From Mycolicibacterium sp. CH28 (GTDB lineage Bacteria > Actinomycetota > Actinomycetes > Mycobacteriales > Mycobacteriaceae), in NCBI RefSeq assembly GCF_004745805.1, contig NZ_SRLQ01000003.1, positions 124,001-188,000 on the forward strand: a DNA stretch of 64,000 nt. The letters run 5' to 3'. Below the pieces are notes generated by a model. It was not told the DNA's origin and did not search any database. It saw nothing but the letters and a program-made list of their open reading frames with translations. The position numbers and the translations under genes are program-made. Shown here in pieces: positions 17,491 through 24,119 of this stretch. Positions within the stretch are counted from its first letter, which is position 1, and each line of letters begins with the position of its first letter.

Positions 17491-18714
17491 ATGGTCCAGC
17501 AGGACCAGCTACCTGCCATCGGAACCGATCTGACAGACATCGCCGCCAACCTGGCAGAGACACAGCGCTTTTCAGGAATGCAGGTGGAGAACCTCAACAC
17601 CCAACTGCACTACATCGATGCGTTGATCGGGCAGGCACTGACCAACGACCAGGACACCTCGGCATTGGAGGACAACGCGATCGCGGCAACCTCAGGCGTG
17701 CTGCATAAGGTTGAAGCCCTGCGCGACGACTACTCGGCCAAGCTGGAAACCTCGTTGACCGACCTGCGCGCCGAGCACGGCTACGACCCGGCGCCGATCG
17801 AAGACGTCGATGGTGACAGCGAGCTAGGGCCAGAGCAACGCGGCCGTGAGTCCACCGACTGGTACGAGGCCAACCAGCAGACCAAGGACGAGGTACTGGC
17901 CAACAGTTCTGGCCCGATGACCCAGGAAAAAGCCGATGCCGCAGCACGATTGCGCGACTTTGCGGCCACCGGGGATCCCGCTGCCGCGCCCGATGCGCGA
18001 CGGCTGGCCGGTGAACGTCTCGACGACTTCCGGATGGCCCACTTCGTCGGACCACTGCCCAAGGACCCCATTCTCGGTGGGGATGCCCGAAGCAGAGCAA
18101 GGAGCCGCCTCGATCTGCAGCATCAACTGGAGCAAGGATTGCACGGCTTACCGCCGATGCCTGCCGATCAAGCAACGCAAGCCCTTGATGAAGGTGAGCA
18201 GTTCGGACGCGTCGTGGCGGTGAAGGAGGCCGTGCACGCGCTGACCAGCCAGGGCATGTCTCCAGAAGGTGCGGCCCATGTGGTAAATAACCTCGTTGAA
18301 TACGGCGGCCTCACCGCGACAGGCGCAGAACGGTACGCCAGCAGCATTCCGACGGGGCGACACTCTATCCCGAGCGCGCTGTCAGCGGCTGACGCACAAG
18401 CCCTGGCCAAGATAGCGGGGCGAATCGGCCGAGTTGGCGATGTGGTCGAACTTGGGATGGCCTTCAACGACTGGTTCGACGGCGGGACGAATGAGGATCT
18501 GGGATCGGCGATCGGCGGCACCACGGGCGGCGCCGCGGGCGCCTGGGCGGCCGGCACCGGCGCGGCTATGTTCGCAGGTCCCTGGACCGCCGCAGTAGTC
18601 GCCGTAGTCGGGGCTGTGGCATGCGGGGCGTTCGGAGAACGGATCGGGGGCGGGATCGGGAGCTACTTCGATCCTAAGATCGCGTCTTCCGGAGGAGGGG
18701 GAAGTTCATGGTGA
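17491..18714 (+). CDS. Putative polymorphic toxin B, N-terminally truncated
   Basis: Homology to protein A starts at 17428 (DRENGEHPINDSAEVQRA), but the first usable start is ATG 17491, giving 407 residues. The linker (EHGYDPAPIEDVDGDSEL, GPMTQEKADAAARLRDF, LAGERLDDF) and the C-terminal domain are intact. The zipper reads GGTTGGAAGAWAAGTGAAMF, then GPWTAAVVAVVGAVACGAFG and GERIGGGIGSYFDPK. Loss of the GGDPW N-terminal domain should block export if that domain is the secretion signal. It may be a silent store of the C-terminal domain. It is followed by a coupled membrane gene. Confidence 0.65.
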   Translation: MVQQDQLPAIGTDLTDIAANLAETQRFSGMQVENLNTQLHYIDALIGQALTNDQDTSALEDNAIAATSGVLHKVEALRDDYSAKLETSLTDLRAEHGYDPAPIEDVDGDSELGPEQRGRESTDWYEANQQTKDEVLANSSGPMTQEKADAAARLRDFAATGDPAAAPDARRLAGERLDDFRMAHFVGPLPKDPILGGDARSRARSRLDLQHQLEQGLHGLPPMPADQATQALDEGEQFGRVVAVKEAVHALTSQGMSPEGAAHVVNNLVEYGGLTATGAERYASSIPTGRHSIPSALSAADAQALAKIAGRIGRVGDVVELGMAFNDWFDGGTNEDLGSAIGGTTGGAAGAWAAGTGAAMFAGPWTAAVVAVVGAVACGAFGERIGGGIGSYFDPKIASSGGGGSSW

Positions 18715-19109
18715 ACCCAATGCAGGAACTCATCGCAATATCTGACGTCGCCAGCAATGGAGTTCAACGAGGGCACGCGGTGTTCATGTGGCTTGCGTTA
18801 GGCGCCATCGCGATCGGCATCATCGGCAGTACGCACGCGCCCTTCAAGTCCAGGACAAGGTCCCCTGACTCCATTGAGCGGTGGTTCTATTGGACCGGGT
18901 GTGTCACCGCCTGCATCTTCGTGTTCATGTCGCAATGGCCGGACGTCGCGCGTGCTCTGTTCGGTGCCATCGGGGGCGGACTGGCATTGGTCGCAATAGC
19001 CTTCCTCCGCACGAACCATCTGAAGGTCGGCGGACGGGTTTATGCGGCCTTCGACATCTTCCGGCGCCCAGATCGCCCGCCCGTGCTGGGATCCGACGAA
19101 TCGCAATGA
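18708..19109 (+). CDS. Putative immunity membrane protein B (short class)
   Basis: 133 residues. ATG 18708 overlaps the toxin B stop by 7 bases and has a very strong ribosome site (GGAGGAGGGGG). Three to four hydrophobic segments (FMWLALGAIAIGIIGS, FYWTGCVTACIFVFM, IGGGLALVAIAFL) are followed by HLKVGGRVYAAF and RRPDRPP. The motif also occurs in proteins C and E. It lacks the second half (W-W and ARGQ motifs) found in A, D and F. An immunity role is inferred from position. Confidence 0.6.
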   Translation: MVNPMQELIAISDVASNGVQRGHAVFMWLALGAIAIGIIGSTHAPFKSRTRSPDSIERWFYWTGCVTACIFVFMSQWPDVARALFGAIGGGLALVAIAFLRTNHLKVGGRVYAAFDIFRRPDRPPVLGSDESQ

Positions 19110-19199
19110 CGCAGCGCAATCACCCCGACCTACGCTCCCCATGTTCTCGGCATGGTGCCGCGCACTGCCCGACCATGGCTCTTCAGACCCGTTCACAGG

Positions 19200-19622
19200 T
19201 CCTACGCGTTGACCGACCGGCGCGCCGAGCACGGCTACGACTCAGCACCGATCGAGGACGTCGATAGAGACGGCGAGCTGGGACCGCAGCGACCCGGTCG
19301 AGGATCCGCCGACGATGCGAACCCGCGAGCCGAGACAAGGCGCTGATCAACGGTGGCGGCCGGATGACACCGGAAAACGCCGATGCGACAGCATGTTTGC
19401 GCGACTTCGCTACCGCCACCATCCCGGGTTCCGCCACCGGCGCCGGATAGTCGGCAGGTGAACGTCTTGGCGACTTGTGGAAGGCCCACGTCGTCGGACC
19501 ACGACCCAGGTTCTGTGGCCACATTCCTAGCCGCGATCATTGCGACTGTAGCGCTTAGCGAGGGCGGCGAACGGGCGGGCAAGCAAGTAGGAGGAGCTGT
19601 TGACAACGCATTCGGCAACTGA
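19200..19622 (+). pseudogene. Decayed toxin C: linker fragment joined to a zipper C-terminus
   Basis: Translation from about 19207 gives LTDRRAEHGYDSAPIEDVDR, matching toxin B, but frames shift. A stretch MTPENADATACLRDFATA leads to an in-frame TAG at 19448 where B has an arginine. SAGERLGDLWKAHVVGP follows. Then the sequence jumps to a hydrophobic tail, VATFLAAIIATVALSEGGER, with GKQVGGAVDNAFGN before the stop at 19622. The middle of the gene is deleted. It cannot make a full protein. Confidence 0.7.
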
Positions 19623-19935
19623 CATGCCGCTACCGGCTTGGTCCGCGGTATTGCTCACAGTTGGTATTGCATTGATGCTCGGTGGGTTACTTGCCGTAGT
19701 GGTGGCCCGGAAAACTCGATGGGAGCGCCGGTTTTACTGGGCGACTTGGTCGATTGGCGGAGCAGTCGGATCCGCCTCACTCCTACCACGAGGAGTGGGA
19801 CTAGCATTCGCGACGTATACCGTACTTCTCCTGATTGCATTCGTATGGGCGTTCTTTCGCACCAACTACATCAAGTTGGGCCGTCGAATCCTCGCCGCGA
19901 CGCCAGCCGACCACCAGCCTGATTCAGAACGCTGA
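19600..19935 (+). CDS. Putative immunity membrane protein C (short class), beside a dead toxin
   Basis: 111 residues from TTG 19600, which has the strong site GGAGGAG. ATG 19624 is the alternative. Three hydrophobic segments (VLLTVGIALMLGGLLAVVV, FYWATWSIGGAVGSASLL, TYTVLLLIAFVWAFF) are followed by RTNYIKLGRRILAAT, the family signature. The frame is intact although the toxin before it is broken. That is what retention of immunity without toxin would look like. Confidence 0.6.
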   Translation: MTTHSATDMPLPAWSAVLLTVGIALMLGGLLAVVVARKTRWERRFYWATWSIGGAVGSASLLPRGVGLAFATYTVLLLIAFVWAFFRTNYIKLGRRILAATPADHQPDSER

Positions 19936-19950
19936 CCTGAGATCAACCGC

Positions 19951-20379
19951 ATGTTCGCTATCGAACGAGTAGAGTCCCGCCTGAACTACCCACGGTCGCC
20001 CTACGGCGGGCCCGCCAGCAGCGCCGTCGAAGCTTATGGCAATACCGCAAACACGGGCCGGCACGGAGTCGGGGCGATATCAGCAGCTGATGCCGAAGCC
20101 CTCTCAACAATTGGCAAGCGAATGGGTGCTGCCGGATCGGCCATTGAGATTGTCATGGCCGCGAAGGCAATCGAAGACGGGGCTCCCATGGGCCGAACCA
20201 TTGGAGAGACAGCGGGGTCTCTGGGAGGCGGATACCTAGCCGGGGTGGGCGCCTGGGCACTTGCGGGCTCGGCAATCGGCCCGGAAGGTGCAGCGATCGC
20301 GGCGGTGGCCGGTGCAATCGTTCTCGGCTTCGGCGGAGAAAAGCTCGGCGGATGGGTAGGTTCACAATTTGACAATTGA
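19951..20379 (+). CDS. Orphan toxin C-terminal cassette D
   Basis: 142 residues. After about 35 unmatched residues the sequence joins the toxin family at GRHGVGAISAADAEALSTIG, equal to the last ~110 residues of toxins A and B. It continues KAIEDGAPMGRTIGETAGSL and GPEGAAIAAVAGAIVLGFGG to the end. No GGDPW domain, linker or DUF2563 gene precedes it, and the ribosome site is poor. It looks like the orphan C-terminal/immunity cassettes known from CdiA, Rhs and MafB toxin loci. Expression is uncertain. Confidence 0.6.
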   Translation: MFAIERVESRLNYPRSPYGGPASSAVEAYGNTANTGRHGVGAISAADAEALSTIGKRMGAAGSAIEIVMAAKAIEDGAPMGRTIGETAGSLGGGYLAGVGAWALAGSAIGPEGAAIAAVAGAIVLGFGGEKLGGWVGSQFDN

Positions 20380-21127
20380 CTCTGTCGGATACGCAGCGGC
20401 TGACTCTGTCGGATACGCAGCGGCCACGTTGACACCGGTTGCCGCCGCGCATCGGTTACACCTGAGCAGTTCGTCCGCGCTCCTCCTGGGAGCGGCGGCG
20501 GGCGCGCTGTTCGTGGTTGCGTCGCAACTCCTCTGCAAGAGCCGAGGCGGCGCCCGATTCTGCTACTGGATCGGAGCAACCGCGACCACAGTGCTGCTGG
20601 CAGTTGGATTAAAGCTCGCGGGACGTCCCTTGCGAGTCGTGCTTATTGCGATGGCTATTTGTGTCTGCCTGTCCGTCGGATTCGCCTACTTCGGCGGCTG
20701 GCAACTGAAGATCGGCGGCCAGACTCGTTCCGTCTTCGTCAAGAACACGTATCCGGACCCGCCCGACGATGGCTCGGATCCCCCACCTCCACCCCCGCCA
20801 CCTGCAAACAGCTACAACGGCGTGGTCACTGCCGACGGATTCTGGTGGATTGCAGCAATTCTCACGATTGTCATTGCTGCCGATGTGTACTTGTTCGGCT
20901 GGATCTGGCAGTCCGTACTCGGAGCGCTAACACTTACCGTCATGGGAGCTCTAGCCGGTATCGACGACGCATCACGCGGGCACCCCGTGGCCCGGGGCCA
21001 GACTATCCAGGCCATAATCGCCGTCATCGCGTCGGTGCTTCTATGGTTGCTTCCGGTGGTCGCATATGCCGCCGGGTACCAGTATCGACGGCGCAGCTCG
21101 GCTGAGGGGCCCGGCCCATCCGCCTAG
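20369..21127 (+). CDS. Putative immunity membrane protein D (long class)
   Basis: 252 residues from TTG 20369, overlapping the cassette D stop by 11 bases. Six or so hydrophobic segments are split by a loop with eight prolines in a row. Shared motifs are QLKIGGQTRSVF, NSYNGVVTADGFWW and SRGHPVARGQTIQ, aligned with proteins A and F. The first residues contain a duplicated DSVGYAAA unit that arises from a 24-base tandem repeat. Role is inferred from coupling to the zipper cassette. Confidence 0.6.
   Translation: MTIDSVGYAAADSVGYAAATLTPVAAAHRLHLSSSSALLLGAAAGALFVVASQLLCKSRGGARFCYWIGATATTVLLAVGLKLAGRPLRVVLIAMAICVCLSVGFAYFGGWQLKIGGQTRSVFVKNTYPDPPDDGSDPPPPPPPPANSYNGVVTADGFWWIAAILTIVIAADVYLFGWIWQSVLGALTLTVMGALAGIDDASRGHPVARGQTIQAIIAVIASVLLWLLPVVAYAAGYQYRRRSSAEGPGPSA
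20377..20424 (+). repeat. 24-bp tandem duplication across the toxin D stop codon
   Basis: The 24 bases at 20377-20400 are repeated exactly at 20401-20424. The unit starts with the TGA of cassette D, so duplication did not change the toxin. It adds eight residues (DSVGYAAA) in frame to the start of immunity protein D. The two copies are identical, so the event is recent. Confidence 0.9.
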
Positions 21128-21129
21128 CG

Positions 21130-21621
21130 ACGCCGACAACGGAGCGGCGAACTGGGGCAGTACCTCGGCACATGTGTTGTCGCCCAACGATGCCGCGAAG
21201 CGCGCGCATTGCGGGCAGGGCGGGAAAGGTCGTCGACCTGATTTCACTGGGTACCGCGCTCACCGATTCCACCCGTGGCTGGAGCGCGGAATATCTCGGC
21301 AGCGCGGCGGGAGGATGGGCTGGCCGCTCCGCGATCGCGTGGGGTGCGGCGGTCGCGGCCTGGTCGTCCACCGGCCCATGGGCCGCTGCGATTGTCGTGA
21401 CAGCCAGCGTGGTCGGCGACCTCGGCGGCGGGCAGATCGGTGGCGGTATCGGGTCAATGTTCGACCCGGCCTTCGGGTCGGCCGTGGCGCTGTTTTTCGT
21501 CGCGGGCTTATGGACCAACTTCATCAAGATCAACGGCCGCGTCTACGGGGCCTTCACCCAAGGCCGACCTGACCGGCCACCCGCGTTGGCTCCAATCGAG
21601 GACACCGACGAGGACGACTGA
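21130..21621 (+). pseudogene. Toxin E C-terminus fused to the tail of immunity E
   Basis: STSAHVLSPNDAAKRA (one frame) continues after a frameshift near 21.19 kb as ARIAGRAGKVVDLISLGTAL and GPWAAAIVVTASVVGDLGGG, then QIGGGIGSMFDPAFGS. This is the end of a toxin close to B. Without a stop the frame runs into AVALFFVAGLWTNFIKINGR and VYGAFTQGRPDRPP, the last membrane segment and tail of a short-class immunity protein. A deletion removed the toxin stop and most of the immunity gene. An open frame 21172-21621 (149 residues) remains. Confidence 0.7.
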
Positions 21622-21648
21622 AGCCAGCCAGCCCGCCGTGACGTCAAG

Positions 21649-21689
21649 CGCGGCGGTAGACGAAGTGGTTTCGCGGCGGTAGACGAAGT
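21649..21689. repeat. 18-bp direct repeat with 5-bp spacer
   Basis: CGCGGCGGTAGACGAAGT occurs at 21649-21666 and again at 21672-21689. It lies just after the toxin/immunity fusion and just before the second membrane-gene relic, at a junction between duplicated blocks. It is probably a recombination scar. Confidence 0.8.
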
Positions 21690-21704
21690 CGTCCTCTGTC
21701 GCCC

Positions 21705-21868
21705 CTAACTCGTTCTCACCAGGCTCACCAGGCTCACCAGCAGCGACACGATCACCCCGATGATCACCAGGCCACCGCCGACCACCAGCGTGATATTGAG
21801 CCACTGGTGCGTGCTGTTCTCGGCAGTGTTCACCATGACATCGGCGATCCGCCGGATGTCCCCCGAGT
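21705..21868 (-). pseudogene. Decayed fragment of the 25.8-kb membrane gene, 3' end
   Basis: The minus strand encodes IADVMVNTAENSTHQWLNIT and GGGLVIIGVIVSLLVSL before a stop at 21705. It is nearly identical to VADVMVATAENSMHQWLNIS and the C-terminus of the intact gene. Similarity stops abruptly near 21868. It supplies exactly the part missing from the relic at 16718-16985. From 21869 to 22073 I see no further gene. Confidence 0.8.
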
Positions 21869-22073
21869 CCAGCCGAATTCTATTGCGGCTTAACCTGCGG
21901 CACCGATCTGCGACAACACCCGCCATAGTTTTGTGACCAGTCGGCGCGTACTTCATGGCGCCCCGAAAATGTAGTGGCTTTCGTTGTTCACGCAAGACGC
22001 GATACCGAGGATGACTGGCCCCGCCACCCAAGCACTTCTTGACCGCCGGCCTGTCACTGACTTCACTGCGGTA

Positions 22074-22973
22074 ATGGCATCCGAATTCCAAACCATCCTC
22101 TACAAGACCGCCGGCCCAGTCGCCACCATCACCCTCAACCGTCCCGAACACCTCAACACCATCGTGCCGCCGATGCCCGACGAGTTGGAGACCGCGATCA
22201 GCCTGGCCGAGCACGACCCGTCGATCAAGATCATCGTGCTGCGCGGCGCCGGCCGCGCCTTCTCCGGCGGCTACGACTTCGGCGGCGGGTTCCAACACTG
22301 GGGTGAGTCCATGATGAGCGACGGCCGCTGGGACCCGGGCAAGGATTTCGCGATGGTGAGCGGCCGCGCGACCGGCCCCACGAGCAAGTTCATGGCCATC
22401 TGGCGGGCCGCCAAACCGGTGATCGCCCAGGTGCACGGTTGGTGTGTGGGCGGGGCCAGCGACTACGCGTTGTGCGCCGATCTGGTGATCGCCAGCGACG
22501 ACGCAGTGATCGGCACGCCGTACAGCCGGATTTGGGGCGCCTATCTATCCGGCATGTGGCTGTATCGGCTCAGTTTCAGCAAAGCCAAGTGGCACTCGCT
22601 GACCGGCCGCCCGCTGACCGGACGGGAGGCCGCCGATATCGAGCTGATCAACGAGGCGGTTCCCTTCGATAGGCTGGAAGCGCGAGTGGCCGAAATCGCC
22701 GCCGACCTGGCGCGAATCCCGCTGTCGCAGTTACAAGCTCAGAAGCTCATCGTCAACCAGGCCTATGAGAACATGGGCCTGGCGAGCACCCAGACGCTCG
22801 GCGGCATCCTCGATGGACTCATGCGCAATACCCCCGACGCACTCGACTTCATCCGCACGGCGCAGACCGACGGCGTTCGCGCCGCCGTCGAACGCCGCGA
22901 CGGCCCCTGGGGTGACTACAGTCAGGCTCCGCCCGAACGGCGGCCTGATCCATCACACGTCATCGAACCCTGA
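22074..22973 (+). CDS. echA2: Enoyl-CoA hydratase/isomerase family protein (echA2, Rv0456c-like)
   Basis: 299 residues from ATG 22074. In-frame starts upstream to 21984 enter non-conserved sequence. Crotonase features are ATITLNRPEHLNTI near the N-terminus, RGAGRAFSGGYDFGGGF for the first oxyanion-hole region, and HGWCVGGASDYALCADLVIA for the second. Length agrees with EchA2 (304). In M. tuberculosis this gene is close to Rv0457c, with mazEF1 nearby (from memory). Here a 10-kb toxin array separates them. The exact substrate is unknown. Confidence 0.85.
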   Translation: MASEFQTILYKTAGPVATITLNRPEHLNTIVPPMPDELETAISLAEHDPSIKIIVLRGAGRAFSGGYDFGGGFQHWGESMMSDGRWDPGKDFAMVSGRATGPTSKFMAIWRAAKPVIAQVHGWCVGGASDYALCADLVIASDDAVIGTPYSRIWGAYLSGMWLYRLSFSKAKWHSLTGRPLTGREAADIELINEAVPFDRLEARVAEIAADLARIPLSQLQAQKLIVNQAYENMGLASTQTLGGILDGLMRNTPDALDFIRTAQTDGVRAAVERRDGPWGDYSQAPPERRPDPSHVIEP

Positions 22974-23040
22974 CCTGACTTGACGAGGCCGCCAGCAAAC
23001 TTCACAGTGGAGATAAGCAGACCGATTGCCAGGAGAACGT

Positions 23041-23352
23041 ATGTTCGTCAATCCGAGTGGTCTCCGCGACGGAGCCAGCGCCTCCTACACGGCGGCTGAT
23101 CACGCCTACGCCGGTGCCACGTGTCTGGGCAGAGCACAGGTTGACGGCAGCATCTTCGGCAATTTCGCCGCCGCCAGATCCTTCGGCGAAGCGGTGAGTG
23201 GCGCACACAGTCGACACGTTCAATTGCTTCATAGCCACACCGAGGCGTTGGGCGGGATCGGTGACAAAGCGAACCAAAGCGCCGCAGGCTTCGACGAGAT
23301 GGAAACCCGCAATACGCAGACTCTGCGCGATGTCTATTCGAGCGGCGCTTGA
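23041..23352 (+). CDS. DUF2563/EspC-like small helical protein, module F
   Basis: 103 residues from ATG 23041 with ribosome site AGGAG. MFVNPSGLRDGASASYTAAD, SIFGNFAAARSFGEAV, HSRHVQLLHSHTEALGGIG and GFDEMETRNTQTLRDV align with the module A protein over its whole length. YTAAD is at the same place as YDAAD in A. Unlike A, no toxin gene follows. Its last 19 bases overlap the convergent immunity gene F. It may still serve toxin F in trans. Confidence 0.75.
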   Translation: MFVNPSGLRDGASASYTAADHAYAGATCLGRAQVDGSIFGNFAAARSFGEAVSGAHSRHVQLLHSHTEALGGIGDKANQSAAGFDEMETRNTQTLRDVYSSGA

Positions 23353-24104
23353 GGCGACTCCGTGTCCGGCTTACGCAAGTGCGGGTGAACGATGTACTCC
23401 GAGGAGATTTTCGGCCGGAACGGCCACCGCTGCGCAATGCGGTAGGCAGTGAGGTAGAGCAGGGTAAACATCCCACCCGTGAGCACTCCGACGAGCACGA
23501 ATTGGACGGTCTGCCCACGCGCGATGCGATAACGCCAGCTCGAGTCCATGTACCCGAAGCCCGCCGCGATCACGACCACGGCTGCTGCCGCCGCCACGTC
23601 AACCCAGGATCGCTTGCCAGCAGAGACCAATGCGGTCGCGACATTGAATGAGCACAGTGCCATGCCAGGCACCATCAACCACCACATTTTCGGCGCGGTA
23701 ACGCTACCTGCATACGAGTCAGGGTACGGATCGTAGTCGGGGTCGCCGGCGCCCGGCGGCGGTTCATCCGGCGCGCGATCTGGCTCGCTGTCATCTATGT
23801 GGAATGCATAGATCCTGCCACCGATCTTAATGTACGGAGTGGCGAAATATGCTGAGAACGAGAGGTATCCGACGCTGAAGACCGCAACGAAGATAGCGGT
23901 TCCCCACTGCGGAAGCGCAGCAAGGAAACAGAAGACGGCGACTCCGCAGACTCCGCTCCAGAACACCCACCGCTGCCAACGACGGTCACGTCGGCTAAAG
24001 AGCGGTATGCACGTCACTACCAGACACGCCGCTATGGCCAAGAAGTAGACCAAGCTATGAGGCCGGCTGAATGCCGGTTGCGCCACGATCGCGACGACGT
24101 TCAC
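23334..24104 (-). CDS. Putative immunity membrane protein F (long class)
   Basis: 256 residues from GTG 24104, seven bases after an AAGG site. TTG 24107 is possible. About six hydrophobic segments have a loop rich in D and P (DEPPPGAGDPDYDPYPDSY). Family motifs are YIKIGGRIYAFH, DSYAGSVTAPKMWW and SWRYRIARGQTVQF. It follows toxin F on the same strand by 15 bases. Immunity function is inferred. Confidence 0.65.
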   Translation of the reverse strand: MNVVAIVAQPAFSRPHSLVYFLAIAACLVVTCIPLFSRRDRRWQRWVFWSGVCGVAVFCFLAALPQWGTAIFVAVFSVGYLSFSAYFATPYIKIGGRIYAFHIDDSEPDRAPDEPPPGAGDPDYDPYPDSYAGSVTAPKMWWLMVPGMALCSFNVATALVSAGKRSWVDVAAAAAVVVIAAGFGYMDSSWRYRIARGQTVQFVLVGVLTGGMFTLLYLTAYRIAQRWPFRPKISSEYIVHPHLRKPDTESPQAPLE

Positions 24105-24119
24105 CAACTCACCTTCCCG

